A stretch of 36,546 nucleotides of DNA, taken from positions 1 through 36,546 of the forward strand of contig JACNJR010000006.1 in the NCBI GenBank assembly GCA_014382495.1, written 5' to 3'. Made by a program: the position numbers and the translations under genes. Of this stretch, positions 9,878-21,058 are shown in pieces. This stretch comes from Candidatus Cloacimonadota bacterium (GTDB lineage: Bacteria; Cloacimonadota; Cloacimonadia; JGIOTU-2). Position 1 is the stretch's first letter. Each line of letters starts with the position of its first letter. Under the pieces are notes generated by a model, which had not been told where the DNA came from, searched no databases, and worked only from the letters and a program-made list of their open reading frames with translations.

Positions 9878-11578
9878 TTACCGTAAATTATATCCAATTG
9901 AAAAATGCAATTTGTTTTGAGTGAAGTCATATTTGTAATAAATTGGATTAATGTATTCTTCATCTAGGGCTTTTTCAATATTTTTTTCGATAACATTACA
10001 ATCGAGATATTCATATCCAATCTTGCAGAAAAGATTATTCAAAGGTTCAAATTCCAATGAAAAACCAAACTTATTTTTAGTATATTGATGTCCATATAAA
10101 AATTTTTCGGCAGGCGGAATTGTATATTGATATTTGATGCTATCTTGCGCACCTTTGCGATAACGAGAATAATCAAATGAAATTTTTGTTTTCTGATTTA
10201 GATGATAATCGATCCCAAAATAAAAATTATCCGAATTCTGCCCAGTCCAATATCCCATAGTATAGCCATAAATTTCATCATCAAATTTATATCCATCTGA
10301 AGTTGCTTCATTAATCGGAAATTTATGTGTATATGTCCACGGATTTAGGCGAGTGTATTCTATTCTGAAATCTAAATCTTTGAAAATTGGCTCAACGAAA
10401 TAACTTCCAATCTGAAATCCTACATAATTATGAGATTCATTCGCGTCAAATATTTTTGAAAGTTTCATCTCATCAATCATAAACGAGCCATAAATTTTGC
10501 AAAAATTTATCGGAATCCATTCAAAATCTATTCCATTTAGATAATTATCTTGGTCATTTGTATAATGTTGAGCAGACCAGAAAAGCATAACAGGAATGAA
10601 ATAAACGAGTTCCGGTTCGCGTTCTCCATAATATATCAATTCGCTTAATCCAAATTTGAGATTTTTTAATGGCGTGATTTCCAGACGATGAGCAGCGATA
10701 TATTTTTTCTTGTAAAATTTTCTACGCAACTTTTCATCATCACCCCAATAGGTAAAAAGGGAATCCTCAATATTACTTTCCAGCCAGCCGTGAAAATATG
10801 TAAGATTTAGCCAATTGCTGAATTTCGCTTTTAACATAACTTGCGGATATGATGGTGCTTTGTCGCTTATGAACAAGCTTCCTGTTTTTCCGCATCCCCA
10901 ATAATTTGAAAATCTTCCGATAATCAAATCTGCGTGTTTTGTCGAGAATGAAACATACGCATCGACTTCGTCATAATATTTTTTATCGCTAACTAATGCG
11001 CCAATGCCTTGTTTGGGAGAATCTATTTTTCTGCAATCGTGATAATTTCCCCATTCAGCATTATTCACTCCGTAAAAATAGAAACCAATTTTATCGCCCA
11101 AATAGCCGTAAATTCTGCCACCGCCAGTTATTCTGGTGTTGTCTTCAGAAAAATATGCGCTGTCACTTTCATTTATTTTGCTTCTTATTCTAAAAATTGG
11201 ATTGAAGGTGAGAAAATTGTCCTCAAAATAAAATTTATATGGAAATTCTAATGGCTTCCATTTTTTTTCAGCGTTAATTTTTTTAGAAGAATTTAGAAAT
11301 TTTTCTTCGTAAGAAAATTTTTTTATCTGATTTTTCAATCCATCTTTTTCGCATTTACTTAAAGAATTATAATTTTCTCCTTCGGATATTTTGTGCAAAA
11401 TTTCGATAATTTTTTTTCGTGAAATCGGCTTTGTTGAACTTGAAATATCTATTCCAACTTTTATTTCTACTCTTTCAAGAAAGTCGTAAACATCGTTGTC
11501 TAATGAAACAAAGACAATTTGTGCAATCAACCTAATAGAAAATATTGCTAAAAAAAAGAGAATAAATATTTTTTTCAT
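9878..11578 (-). CDS. Outer-membrane beta-barrel protein, possibly Wzi-like (capsule assembly family)
   Basis: Signal peptide MKKIFILFFLAIFSIRLIAQ, so the start is proposed at 11578 rather than the ORF-track 11653. Alternating aromatic/hydrophobic strands. GRFSNYWGCGKTGSLFISDKAPSYPQV resembles Wzi-family proteins. Confidence 0.6.
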   Translation of the reverse strand: MKKIFILFFLAIFSIRLIAQIVFVSLDNDVYDFLERVEIKVGIDISSSTKPISRKKIIEILHKISEGENYNSLSKCEKDGLKNQIKKFSYEEKFLNSSKKINAEKKWKPLEFPYKFYFEDNFLTFNPIFRIRSKINESDSAYFSEDNTRITGGGRIYGYLGDKIGFYFYGVNNAEWGNYHDCRKIDSPKQGIGALVSDKKYYDEVDAYVSFSTKHADLIIGRFSNYWGCGKTGSLFISDKAPSYPQVMLKAKFSNWLNLTYFHGWLESNIEDSLFTYWGDDEKLRRKFYKKKYIAAHRLEITPLKNLKFGLSELIYYGEREPELVYFIPVMLFWSAQHYTNDQDNYLNGIDFEWIPINFCKIYGSFMIDEMKLSKIFDANESHNYVGFQIGSYFVEPIFKDLDFRIEYTRLNPWTYTHKFPINEATSDGYKFDDEIYGYTMGYWTGQNSDNFYFGIDYHLNQKTKISFDYSRYRKGAQDSIKYQYTIPPAEKFLYGHQYTKNKFGFSLEFEPLNNLFCKIGYEYLDCNVIEKNIEKALDEEYINPIYYKYDFTQNKLHFSIGYNLR

Positions 11579-11733
11579 TTTACCAACTTTGATATATTTT
11601 TCAAATCTGAATAAAAGATAAAAATAATGAAAATTATTGTCAAAGAATATCAATTTATTTTTTTTAAAGAAAAACTTGACACAAAATTTGACGGAAATAA
11701 AAAGTTAACCAAACATTTTTATAAGGAGTAAAA

Positions 11734-12000
11734 ATGAAAAAAGTAGTTTTTAAGTTTTGTGGTTTTTGGATTGTTTTATTGGTTTTTCTGTCAGCTTGTG
11801 CTGTTCCACCTCCGCCTGTTTCAGAAATGCAATTAAACGATGCAAAGACAGCAGCGTTGAAACTTGAGGAAACTGTTGCAGATCAGAATGCTCAAATTGA
11901 TAATTTGAAAGCGCAACTTGAAGAGAAAGATTCCGAGTTGCAAAAGTTGAAAGAGTACGAACAGCAGTTAAAAGATGAAGGATTTTTGGAGGAGGAATAA
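11734..12000 (+). CDS. Small coiled-coil lipoprotein
   Basis: Lipobox LVFLSAC. Heptad-rich tail LEETVADQNAQIDNLKAQLEEKDSELQKLKEYEQQL. RBS AAGGAG upstream. Confidence 0.75.
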   Translation: MKKVVFKFCGFWIVLLVFLSACAVPPPPVSEMQLNDAKTAALKLEETVADQNAQIDNLKAQLEEKDSELQKLKEYEQQLKDEGFLEEE

Positions 12001-12885
12001 ATGAAAAAATATTTAATCACAATCATCTTGCTGATTATTCCAATTTTTCTTATAGCAGAATTGAGTTATCTTTCCGAAGAGGAATATAAAGATCTCTCGA
12101 AAAAAGAGCGTTTGAAATATTGGGATAATCTTGAAAATGAAGTTATGATGTGGCAACAAAGAGAAGCAGATGCAAAAATTGCTATCGAAAGAAATGAAAA
12201 AGAGCTCAAAATGCTTGAGCAAGATATCGAAAACACAGATGCTGAATACGAAAATTTGATGAGTGAAATCACGGCAGCACTTGGCGTTGTCTCACACGGC
12301 GAACTTGTTGAATGTCAAAATCAGCTTAATGAAATTCGTTCAAAACTCGATTATTATGGGCGTATGCCAGATTCGGATTTGTATAATAATAACAAAGAAA
12401 TTCTTGCCTTCATTGACCAGTATAAGAATTTGAAGGGGAAAAATATTGCGAAAGTTCCGGAATTTTCGGACGAATTTACTGAATTAGATAGAAGTTTTGA
12501 AAAATTAGAAGATGACCTTGAAAATGCAAGACCGAAGTATTATGAGGATACTCATATTGTCGTAAAAAATGAATATCTCTACAAAATCTCCGGCTATCAG
12601 CACATTTACAACGACCCTACAAAATGGGGAATTATTTATCGTGCAAATCGTGACCAGATAAAAGATCCTGATTTGATTTATCCTGACCAAGTTTTGAAGA
12701 TTCCTAAAGGGCTTCCGACAACTTGGAAAGTTTATAGAGGCGAGTGTCTCTGGACAATTTCAAGCTATCCTGAAATTTATGACGATCCTTTCAAATGGCC
12801 AGAAATTTTCCGTGCAAATACTGATCAAATTGAAGATCCTGACCTTATTTATCCCAATCAGATTTTACGCATTCCCAGAAATTAA
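12001..12885 (+). CDS. Exported coiled-coil protein with two C-terminal LysM-like repeats
   Basis: Signal peptide. Tandem units YQHIYNDPTKWGIIYRANRDQIKDPDLIYPDQVLKIPKG and YPEIYDDPFKWPEIFRANTDQIEDPDLIYPNQILRIPRN. Starts immediately after the lipoprotein stop codon. Confidence 0.85.
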   Translation: MKKYLITIILLIIPIFLIAELSYLSEEEYKDLSKKERLKYWDNLENEVMMWQQREADAKIAIERNEKELKMLEQDIENTDAEYENLMSEITAALGVVSHGELVECQNQLNEIRSKLDYYGRMPDSDLYNNNKEILAFIDQYKNLKGKNIAKVPEFSDEFTELDRSFEKLEDDLENARPKYYEDTHIVVKNEYLYKISGYQHIYNDPTKWGIIYRANRDQIKDPDLIYPDQVLKIPKGLPTTWKVYRGECLWTISSYPEIYDDPFKWPEIFRANTDQIEDPDLIYPNQILRIPRN

Positions 12886-12897
12886 TTTTTTATTTTT

Positions 12898-12946
12898 AGC
12901 CCCTTATATTTTTAAAATTTTCAGGAATTTATAAGGGGTTTTTTAT
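12898..12946 (+). terminator. Intrinsic terminator-like hairpin after the LysM gene
   Basis: CCCCTTATA (12900-12908) / TATAAGGGG (12930-12938), a perfect 9-bp stem followed by TTTTTT. Confidence 0.7.
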
Positions 12947-12948
12947 TT

Positions 12949-15099
12949 ATGAAAACTGACATCTCATCAAAGACAATATCGAAAGCATTTATCTCGATTA
13001 TCATTACTGCGATAATAATTTTTTTGCTGAACTTTATTATTAAAGCAAATCCAGAAATTTTTCCTCAAATATTTGGGAAAAAAGAACTTCCCGTAATCGG
13101 CAAACCATCGCCCCAAAAAGTCATTGCACCTTTCAAATTTCATATTTTTGAAAATGAAAATATAACCGAAAAAAAACGACAAGAAGTTAAAGAAAATATC
13201 CTGCCGATCTATTTCAAACTTCAAAGTGCGACTTTTCAATCACAAAAAAATGTAGATATTTTTCTGGCAGAATTTAACAAGATTAATTCTCAAGAATTAT
13301 CCGATTTTGAGAAACTAAAACAATTTTCTAAAAAGAAATTTGATATTTCACTTTCCGAATTTTTGCTTCTAAAATCAGAAAAAATTCAAGAATATATTCA
13401 AAATGATTTGTTAAAATATATTAAAGATGTTTCCGAAATTGGAATCATTCAGACAATTCCTAAAAAAGATTCGATAATAATTCGCGATTCGGAATCACGG
13501 AAAAAGATTTCTTCGGAAGAATTGTTCACAAAAAAAGAAGTGTTTACGAATTTTATAGAAAAAAATAGTGAGAATTTTGATGAGAAAAACCAAATAGATT
13601 TGATTGAAACGCTATTAAATATTTTTCTTGTTCCAAACATATCGTTTGATAAAGAAGGAACAGAACAAGAAATTCAGAAAGCCCAAAATTCAATTACAGG
13701 AATAATTGATGTGGTCAACAAAGATGAGTTGATTGTTCTGAAAGGTGTAACTATTACGAAGGAAATTCACCGGAAACTTGAAGTCCTCGAACAGAAAAAA
13801 AATCAGAAAAATATTTATGAAAATGATAAGAATTTAAGAAAAATCACAGAACCAATTTCTCATTTTGCTTATCTGTTTTTTGTCCTTTCGTTTTTCTTTA
13901 TTCTCTGCTATTTTTTCCACCCGAAACTGCTTGAAACACCTTCTCTTTTCAGAACATTGTTGATATTTACAATTTTTTTGGCACTCTTCACAATTTTGAT
14001 TCAATCAGTTTTTGAAGTTTCAATTTTCCTAATTCCATTTGGATTGCCGATAATTTTATTAGCTTTTCTGATTGATATTCCAGCTGCGATAATTTTCGGA
14101 TTTGTTAATTATTTTCTCTTAACTGCTCTATTAAATTGGAATTTCTTTCCAGCATTTATAATCTCATTTTCGGGCTTGGGGGCAATTCTTGCATTGACGA
14201 ATTCAAAGGGTAGGCGAGATTTTTATCATTCAACATTTTATATTGTAATTATTTTTGCAGGTTTGAGCTTGATTTACTGGGCATTTTCGACCGAAAGTCA
14301 TTTGAGAATTTTATCAAATTTCGGGTGGGGAATTTGCGGAGCGATTATTTCATTAATTGGAAGTATGGCGTTGCTCGCACCGATTGAGCAAAGGTTACCA
14401 ATCATCACAAATATTCATCTTTTGGAATTAGGCGACTTCAGTGTACCTGTTTTGAAAAATCTTTCGGAAACCGCATCTGGAACTTATCATCACAGTATTG
14501 TTGTCGGAAATCTTGCTGAAGCCGCAGCAAAAGCTATCGGCGCAAATCCTTTTTTGGCAAGGGTCGGAAGCTATTATCACGATATTGGGAAAACGAAAAA
14601 TCCAGAATTTTTCGCCGAAAATATCAAAGCAGATGAGAGCCAGCATAAAAATTTGACATCTCGCCAAAGTGCAAAAATTATAAAAGAACATATTGAAAAT
14701 GGAGTACAATTGGCAAAGGAGAATAAAATTCCAAAAGGGATAATTGATATTATTGAACAGCATCACGGAACATCACAAATAAGTTATTTTTACCAGCAAA
14801 GCGTCAAAAATAAAGAGAAAATTGATGAAAAGGAATTCTATTACAATGGTCCGAAACCCAAGACAAAAGAGGCGGGAATTGTTATGATTGCTGACATTGT
14901 TGAATCTATGACAAAATCTCTGGAAAATCCAATTATTGGCGAAATTAAAAAAGTGTTAAAAACCGCAATAAGAAAATTGATTGAGACAGAACAGCTTTCT
15001 GACTGCGAAATCTCTTTTTCCGATTTGAAATATATCGAAAAAAGTATGATGCCAATTTTGCTTGGAATTTATCAAAAAAGGGTTGAATATCCAGATTAA
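12949..15099 (+). CDS. 7TM receptor with intracellular HD hydrolase domain (7TMR-HD / PgpH-type phosphodiesterase)
   Basis: N-terminal TM helix and extracytoplasmic region, central TM block, HD motif HHSIVVGNLAEAAAKAIGANPFLARVGSYYHDIGKTKNPEFF. Directly upstream of ybeY, a common synteny. Confidence 0.92.
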   Translation: MKTDISSKTISKAFISIIITAIIIFLLNFIIKANPEIFPQIFGKKELPVIGKPSPQKVIAPFKFHIFENENITEKKRQEVKENILPIYFKLQSATFQSQKNVDIFLAEFNKINSQELSDFEKLKQFSKKKFDISLSEFLLLKSEKIQEYIQNDLLKYIKDVSEIGIIQTIPKKDSIIIRDSESRKKISSEELFTKKEVFTNFIEKNSENFDEKNQIDLIETLLNIFLVPNISFDKEGTEQEIQKAQNSITGIIDVVNKDELIVLKGVTITKEIHRKLEVLEQKKNQKNIYENDKNLRKITEPISHFAYLFFVLSFFFILCYFFHPKLLETPSLFRTLLIFTIFLALFTILIQSVFEVSIFLIPFGLPIILLAFLIDIPAAIIFGFVNYFLLTALLNWNFFPAFIISFSGLGAILALTNSKGRRDFYHSTFYIVIIFAGLSLIYWAFSTESHLRILSNFGWGICGAIISLIGSMALLAPIEQRLPIITNIHLLELGDFSVPVLKNLSETASGTYHHSIVVGNLAEAAAKAIGANPFLARVGSYYHDIGKTKNPEFFAENIKADESQHKNLTSRQSAKIIKEHIENGVQLAKENKIPKGIIDIIEQHHGTSQISYFYQQSVKNKEKIDEKEFYYNGPKPKTKEAGIVMIADIVESMTKSLENPIIGEIKKVLKTAIRKLIETEQLSDCEISFSDLKYIEKSMMPILLGIYQKRVEYPD

Positions 15100-15540
15100 A
15101 TGAATGAAAATAATCAAAAAATATTTTACTTAGAAAAGAATAATCTCGATAAAAAAAGAATAAAAAATCTCGTCCAATTCATATTGAAAAATGAGAAAAT
15201 AACTTCACAAATAGAGTTGAATATTATCATCACAAACGATGAATATTTGCACAAATTGAATAAAAAATTCAGAAATATTGACAGCCCAACTGATGTTCTT
15301 TCATTCTCTTTTGATAATGAATTTCCAAAAATCGAAGCGCAAATTTTAGGCGAAGTTTATATCTCTTTTGGCACAGCAAAGAAAAATGCAAAACAACATA
15401 AAGTTCTATTGCAAAGTGAAATAGAGCGATTGGTGATACATGGAATTTTGCACCTTATTGGATATGAACATGAAAATAATTCAGGAAAAATCAAGATGCA
15501 AACAAAAACCGATTTCTATTTAAAAAATTTTATGGAATAA
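15100..15540 (+). CDS. ybeY: Endoribonuclease YbeY (rRNA maturation factor)
   Basis: SPTDVLSFSF and zinc motif HGILHLIGYEH. Starts immediately after the upstream stop codon. Confidence 0.95.
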   Translation: MNENNQKIFYLEKNNLDKKRIKNLVQFILKNEKITSQIELNIIITNDEYLHKLNKKFRNIDSPTDVLSFSFDNEFPKIEAQILGEVYISFGTAKKNAKQHKVLLQSEIERLVIHGILHLIGYEHENNSGKIKMQTKTDFYLKNFME

Positions 15541-15547
15541 TTAAAAA

Positions 15548-16798
15548 ATGATAGAAATTATTTTAGTTTTACTGTTTTTAGCGCTTTCTGCGTTTTTTTC
15601 TTCATCCGAAACTGCGTTTTTTTCACTCTCAAAAGTTTATAGGAAAAAACTCGAAAACTCTTCATCGGCAACCCAAAAACAGATTGCAAAATTGTTGAAA
15701 AAACCCAAAGAATTGTTGACTGTAATACTGCTTGGAAATATGGTTGTAAATGTTGCAATAGCATCTTTGTCAGCAGTTGTCGCAATTAAGATAGCCCCAA
15801 AATATTCCATCTCCGAATCCATCGCTTTAACTATCGAAATTGCTCTTGTTACGGCTGTCATTCTCCTTTTTGGTGAGATTCTACCGAAAGTTTATGCGCT
15901 ACAATCTGCAGAAAAATACGCCCAGAAAATCGTCTATCCAATTACATTTTTCAAAATAATTTTATTCCCAATTGTGAAAATTTTGGAAATGATTTCTAAT
16001 TTCTTTTCTCCTCAAAAAACAACACCAGAATCTTCCAAAATTACTTCTGAAGATATTAAACATATTTTTAATGAAAAAGATGACACCGATATTCCCAAAA
16101 TCGAAAGAGATATGATAAACAATGCCTTTGAGTTTTCCGATACGAAAGTCAGAGAAATTATGACGCCAAGAGTTGATGTCATTGCCAAAAATGCAAACGA
16201 CAAAATGACAGATTTGATTGAAACGATTCAAAAATCTGGATTTTCGAGAATCCCAATTTTCGTAGGTAACATCGATAATATTATTGGAATGGTCTACAGT
16301 AAAGATATTATTTTGAATCGAACTGAAAATAAAAATATCAAAAATTTGATGAGAAATTGCTATTTTATTCCTGAAAATATGAAAATTAGTTATCTCCTAA
16401 ATTATTTTCAGAAAAACAAAATTCATCAAGCAATTGTTGTGGATGAATATGGCGGAACTTCCGGTTTAGTTACTCTGGAAGATATTTTAGAAGAAATTGT
16501 TGGAGAAATTTTGGACGAAACTGATGTAGATAAAATCGATATAAAAAAAGTTGGTGAAAATGAATATTTAATCGATGGTTATGCAGAAATTGATGAATTG
16601 AATGAAAAATTTGGATTGGAAATTGATGATTGTTTTGATAGTTTTTCAGGATTTTTGTATCAAATTTTTAATAAGATACCTGAACAGAATGACGAAATTA
16701 TTTACAAAGAAAAGTTCAAATTTCAGATAGTAAAATTAGAAGGACAAAAAATAAATTCAGTTGAATTGAGAATTTTGGAAAGCAATCTTGAAACTTAG
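15548..16798 (+). CDS. CNNM transmembrane / CBS-pair / CorC_HlyC domain protein (hemolysin-type)
   Basis: SSSETAFFSLS, GEILPKVYALQSAE, VREIMTPRVDV, VVDEYGGTSGLVTLEDILEEIVGEI. Confidence 0.93.
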   Translation: MIEIILVLLFLALSAFFSSSETAFFSLSKVYRKKLENSSSATQKQIAKLLKKPKELLTVILLGNMVVNVAIASLSAVVAIKIAPKYSISESIALTIEIALVTAVILLFGEILPKVYALQSAEKYAQKIVYPITFFKIILFPIVKILEMISNFFSPQKTTPESSKITSEDIKHIFNEKDDTDIPKIERDMINNAFEFSDTKVREIMTPRVDVIAKNANDKMTDLIETIQKSGFSRIPIFVGNIDNIIGMVYSKDIILNRTENKNIKNLMRNCYFIPENMKISYLLNYFQKNKIHQAIVVDEYGGTSGLVTLEDILEEIVGEILDETDVDKIDIKKVGENEYLIDGYAEIDELNEKFGLEIDDCFDSFSGFLYQIFNKIPEQNDEIIYKEKFKFQIVKLEGQKINSVELRILESNLET

Positions 16799-17537
16799 AA
16801 CGCTTGTAATATTTATATTTTGTTTCGCGCAACTTTTCAGTTTAGAATTAATCGAAAAATTTGAAGTAAAAATCACTTATATCTCCTTGCCGATGGCAAC
16901 CGTAGAAATAAATCTTTCCGAAAATGATTCGGTGAAGACAATTTCTGTCAACGCATTTTCGAAAGGAATGTTCACAGCATTTTACAAAATAAATAACCAA
17001 TATCTGTCAATTTGTGAAAAAGATTTTCAGACAATAAGATACGAAAAAAATATTTTGCAAGGAGATTTCGAAGAAAAAAAACTGATTTCTTTCAACACCA
17101 AAAATTTCTATATAAAATCACAAAATTTGTTAAACGAAACTAAAAATTTTATTACTTATTTTGAAAACTTTGATAAAATTTTTAATATTTTTTCAGCACT
17201 TTTTTATATTAGATTTAATTCAAAAAAAGATACTAACACGATTTTTTGTTTTGCAAATCAGGAAATTTGGAGTGTCAAATATTCATATTTTAGCGAAGAG
17301 GAATTGAGTTTTTCGGACAAGAAATATCCAACAAAAAAATATATTGTAGAATTTGAGAATGTTTCAAAAAACAGTTCTTCTCGCACAGATATTTTGACCA
17401 ATAATCTTTTTAGTGAGGAGAATCAGATCATTTTGTGGTTTTCTGATGATGAGCAACACCTTCCTATTAAAGCAAAATATGTAATGTCTCCATTTAGTAT
17501 TTATTGGCATTTGGACGAATATTGGCATAAAGATTAA
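16788..17537 (+). CDS. DUF3108-like exported protein
   Basis: TTG start overlapping the upstream stop. Signal peptide LRTLVIFIFCFAQLFS. Small beta-rich protein resembling DUF3108. Confidence 0.6.
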   Translation: MKLRTLVIFIFCFAQLFSLELIEKFEVKITYISLPMATVEINLSENDSVKTISVNAFSKGMFTAFYKINNQYLSICEKDFQTIRYEKNILQGDFEEKKLISFNTKNFYIKSQNLLNETKNFITYFENFDKIFNIFSALFYIRFNSKKDTNTIFCFANQEIWSVKYSYFSEEELSFSDKKYPTKKYIVEFENVSKNSSSRTDILTNNLFSEENQIILWFSDDEQHLPIKAKYVMSPFSIYWHLDEYWHKD

Positions 17538-17592
17538 TTTGCTGAAATTTCAAAAACTTGACATATAAACGAATTTTTCAACTTTTTCAACT

Positions 17593-17976
17593 ATGAAAAT
17601 CAAATTTAGATTTCTCTTTTTTATGTGGACGATTGCAATGCTGACCGTCTCTTCAATTCCGCATTTGCAGACAATTTCTACGCATTTTACTTGGGTGGAC
17701 AAAATTGCACATTTTGCGGAGTATAGTATTTGGACTCTGTTTTTTTTACTTATGCTCAAACAAGAAAAGAAAATTTCTAATCAGAAAAATTTGTTGCTTA
17801 TTGTTGTTAGTTTTGGCATATTATTGATGATTATAGATGAGGGACATCAGCTTTTTATTCCAGGACGATCAGCAGATTTTTTGGATATGGTTGCAGATTT
17901 TTCAGGTCTAATTTTAATGACATTTATATTTCAACGAATACAAAAAAATAGATTAAATTTGCGGAGTAAAAGATGA
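17593..17976 (+). CDS. VanZ family protein
   Basis: Membrane protein with WVDKIAHFAEYSIWTLFF and DEGHQLFIPGRSADFLDMVADFSG motifs. 4-bp ATGA overlap with hisS. Confidence 0.85.
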   Translation: MKIKFRFLFFMWTIAMLTVSSIPHLQTISTHFTWVDKIAHFAEYSIWTLFFLLMLKQEKKISNQKNLLLIVVSFGILLMIIDEGHQLFIPGRSADFLDMVADFSGLILMTFIFQRIQKNRLNLRSKR

Positions 17977-19244
17977 AATTTCAGGCACCAAGAGGAACTT
18001 ACGATATCTTGCCAGATGAGGCCCACAAGTGGCATTATTTGGAAAAGATTATTCGCAAAAATGCAAAATTTTTCGATTACAAAGAGATAAGATTTCCGAT
18101 TTTTGAGAGATTAGAACTATTCCAAAGAGGAGTTGGCAAAAGCACGGATATTGTTGAAAAGGAGATGTATGTTTTCAAGGATAAAAAAGGACGAAACTTT
18201 GCGTTAAGACCAGAAGGAACGGCATCAATAGTTCGGGCATATATTGAACATAATATGAATTCTTCCCAAAAAAATCCTTTGAGATTATTCTATTTCGGAC
18301 CGATGTTTCGCTATGCCAGACCGCAAAAAGGTAGATACAGACAGTTTTATCAATTCGGTTTCGAATATATCGGAAATCCAGAACCTATTGCCGATGCAGA
18401 AATTATTGCTATCGGCTGGAAAATTTATCAAGATATGAAAATTCCAAATGTGAATCTTGAACTAAATAGCGTTGGCTGCGTGAATTGTAGAAGAAAATAT
18501 TATAAAGAATTAAAAAAATTTCTTATTAGAAAAAGGGGAAATTTCTGTTCAGTTTGCCAAAAAAGAATGAATTCAAATCCGATGAGAACATTCGATTGCA
18601 AAAATAAAAATTGTCAGAATCTACTCAACAATGCTCCGATAATGCTCGAAAATTTATGTCCAGAATGCGAAAGTCATTTCCAAAAAGTTTTAGATTTGCT
18701 CAATCAGATGAATGTGAAATACAATGTGAATTCCAAAATTGTTCGCGGACTTGATTATTACACGCGAACCGCATTCGAATACAAAATTGAATATCTCGGC
18801 GCTCAGGACGCAATTGGTGGCGGCGGAAGATATGACGAGTTGATTGAATATCTTGGTGGAAAATCAACGCCAGCTGTCGGACTTTCGGGCGGATTGGAAC
18901 GAATCATTCTCTCACTAAATGAAGCCAAAATCGATATCCAAAACGAGGAAAGTTTAGATGTTTTCATAATTCCATTAGAAGAAAAATTTGTAAAAATTTC
19001 TATTGAAATTATGCAGAAACTTCACAAAAAATCCATCTCATCAATTATTAGTGATTCTCAAACTTCTCTAAAAAATAATCTGAAATATTGCGATGAAAAT
19101 AGAGTAAAATTTGCAATTATTATTGGTGAAAATGAAATAAAATCAAAAGAGTTTACAATAAAAAATATCAATGAAAAATCTCAAAAGAAAATTCCAACAA
19201 ATGAAGTGTGTGAATACATTTTTATCCAATTGAAAAATAATTAA
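17973..19244 (+). CDS. hisS: Histidyl-tRNA synthetase
   Basis: [63 protein letters not shown]. Confidence 0.97.
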   Translation: MKFQAPRGTYDILPDEAHKWHYLEKIIRKNAKFFDYKEIRFPIFERLELFQRGVGKSTDIVEKEMYVFKDKKGRNFALRPEGTASIVRAYIEHNMNSSQKNPLRLFYFGPMFRYARPQKGRYRQFYQFGFEYIGNPEPIADAEIIAIGWKIYQDMKIPNVNLELNSVGCVNCRRKYYKELKKFLIRKRGNFCSVCQKRMNSNPMRTFDCKNKNCQNLLNNAPIMLENLCPECESHFQKVLDLLNQMNVKYNVNSKIVRGLDYYTRTAFEYKIEYLGAQDAIGGGGRYDELIEYLGGKSTPAVGLSGGLERIILSLNEAKIDIQNEESLDVFIIPLEEKFVKISIEIMQKLHKKSISSIISDSQTSLKNNLKYCDENRVKFAIIIGENEIKSKEFTIKNINEKSQKKIPTNEVCEYIFIQLKNN

Positions 19245-19255
19245 GAGGAAATTTT

Positions 19256-21043
19256 ATGTTTGACTTATTAGAAAATATGCGAAGAACAGATTTTACTGAA
19301 AATTTATCATCAAAAGATGATGGCAAAAAAGTTGTTGTGATGGGCTGGGTGCATCGTAGGCGCGATATGGGAAATTTGATTTTTATCGATTTACGCGATG
19401 TTTCTGGCATTATTCAGATTGTTTTTAATCCGGAAAATGGCACGCAACTTCATGTGAAAGCTCATAAATTGCGAAATGAATTTGTCATCGCTGTCAAGGG
19501 TAAAGTTGCTCGCAGGCCGTCAGATATGATAAATCCAGATCTGAAAACTGGCGAGATTGAAATTTCTGCAAATGAGTTGAAAATTTTTAACGACTCGCAA
19601 CAATTGCCTGTTCAGATAAATGAGAATGTTTTAGCAGATGAGGACCTTCGATTGAAATATCGTTATCTCGATTTGCGTCGCCCAATTCTAAAGAAAAATA
19701 TTCTTTTGAGGCACGAAATAATTCTCGCGATGAGAAATTTCCTGGCGAAACGAAATTTTTATGAAATCGAAACGCCACTTCTAATGAGAAGCACTCCCGA
19801 AGGAGCGCGCGATTATCTCGTTCCAAGCAGAATTCATCAAGGAAAATTTTTTGCCCTTCCTCAATCTCCTCAAATTTATAAGCAACTTCTGATGATAAGC
19901 GGATTTGACAGATATTTTCAGATTGCACACTGTTTTCGCGACGAAGATTTGAGAGCAGACCGCCAACCAGAATTCACTCAATTAGATTTAGAGATGAGTT
20001 TTGCCAATCAAGAGGAAATTTTTGAAATTATGGAGCAGATGTTTAAGGAAATTTTTCAGAAAACTTTGAATATTGAGCTCAAAATACCATTCCCAAGATT
20101 CGAATATTCAAAAGTAATGAGAAAATATGGAACTGACAAACCTGACCTTCGTTTCGGACTTGAAATAAAAGATTTGTCAGAAATTATGAGAAATTCCAAT
20201 TTCAAAATATTCTCTTCTGTAATTAAAAATGGCGGTTGTGTTCGTGCAATCAACGCAAAAGGATGCGGAGATTTTTCACGAAAAGATGTTAACAAAATGG
20301 AAGAGATTGCAAAGCATCTTGGCGGAAAAGGTCTTGCGAGAATGCGTTTTGTAGATGGAAAATTTGAAGGTACTATCGAAAAATTCTTTTCTGAAAATGT
20401 GAAAAATAAAATTCGCGAAATATTTGAAGTTGAAAATAATGACCTCATTCTTTTTGTGGCAGATAAAGAGAAGATGGTCTGCAAAATCCTTGCCGAAATT
20501 AGAAATTATCTTGCGCGCAAACTCAATCTTATCGACAAATCAAAATTCAATTTCTTGTGGGTTACAGATTTTCCTCTTTTTGAATGGAATGAAGGGGAGA
20601 ATTTTTGGCAGACCGCACATCATATGTTCACGATGCCCAAAGATGAGCATATAAAATATTTGGATGAGCCGAAAAATTATGGAAAAATTATCGGACAGCT
20701 TTATGACCTCGTTTGCAATGGCGTGGAACTCTCCTCAGGAAGCATAAGATGCCATCGAATGGATATTCAGAAGAAGATTTTCAGAGTGATTGGAATTACA
20801 GGCGAGGAGCTGGAAAGACGCTTTGGATTCTTCCTAAAAGCATTCAATTATGGAGCTCCACCTCACGGCGGAATCGCGCCGGGCATTGACAGAATTGTGA
20901 TGCTTATGTCGGGAACAGATTCAATTCGCGATGTAATTGCTTTTCCAAAATCGTTGAAAGCAGTTGATTTGATGAGCGAATCTCCTTCCGAAGTCAGCGA
21001 AAAACAACTGAAAGAATTGGGAATAAAAATTGTGAAAGAATAG
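19256..21043 (+). CDS. aspS: Aspartyl-tRNA synthetase, bacterial type
   Basis: [45 protein letters not shown]-terminal [16 protein letters not shown]. Length 595 aa. Confidence 0.97.
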   Translation: MFDLLENMRRTDFTENLSSKDDGKKVVVMGWVHRRRDMGNLIFIDLRDVSGIIQIVFNPENGTQLHVKAHKLRNEFVIAVKGKVARRPSDMINPDLKTGEIEISANELKIFNDSQQLPVQINENVLADEDLRLKYRYLDLRRPILKKNILLRHEIILAMRNFLAKRNFYEIETPLLMRSTPEGARDYLVPSRIHQGKFFALPQSPQIYKQLLMISGFDRYFQIAHCFRDEDLRADRQPEFTQLDLEMSFANQEEIFEIMEQMFKEIFQKTLNIELKIPFPRFEYSKVMRKYGTDKPDLRFGLEIKDLSEIMRNSNFKIFSSVIKNGGCVRAINAKGCGDFSRKDVNKMEEIAKHLGGKGLARMRFVDGKFEGTIEKFFSENVKNKIREIFEVENNDLILFVADKEKMVCKILAEIRNYLARKLNLIDKSKFNFLWVTDFPLFEWNEGENFWQTAHHMFTMPKDEHIKYLDEPKNYGKIIGQLYDLVCNGVELSSGSIRCHRMDIQKKIFRVIGITGEELERRFGFFLKAFNYGAPPHGGIAPGIDRIVMLMSGTDSIRDVIAFPKSLKAVDLMSESPSEVSEKQLKELGIKIVKE

Positions 21044-21058
21044 AATAAATTTACATTT

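Noticed and set aside
11676-11725. TTGACA/TTGACG boxes upstream of the lipoprotein gene
   Set aside because: No convincing -10 element at 16-18 nt spacing from either box.
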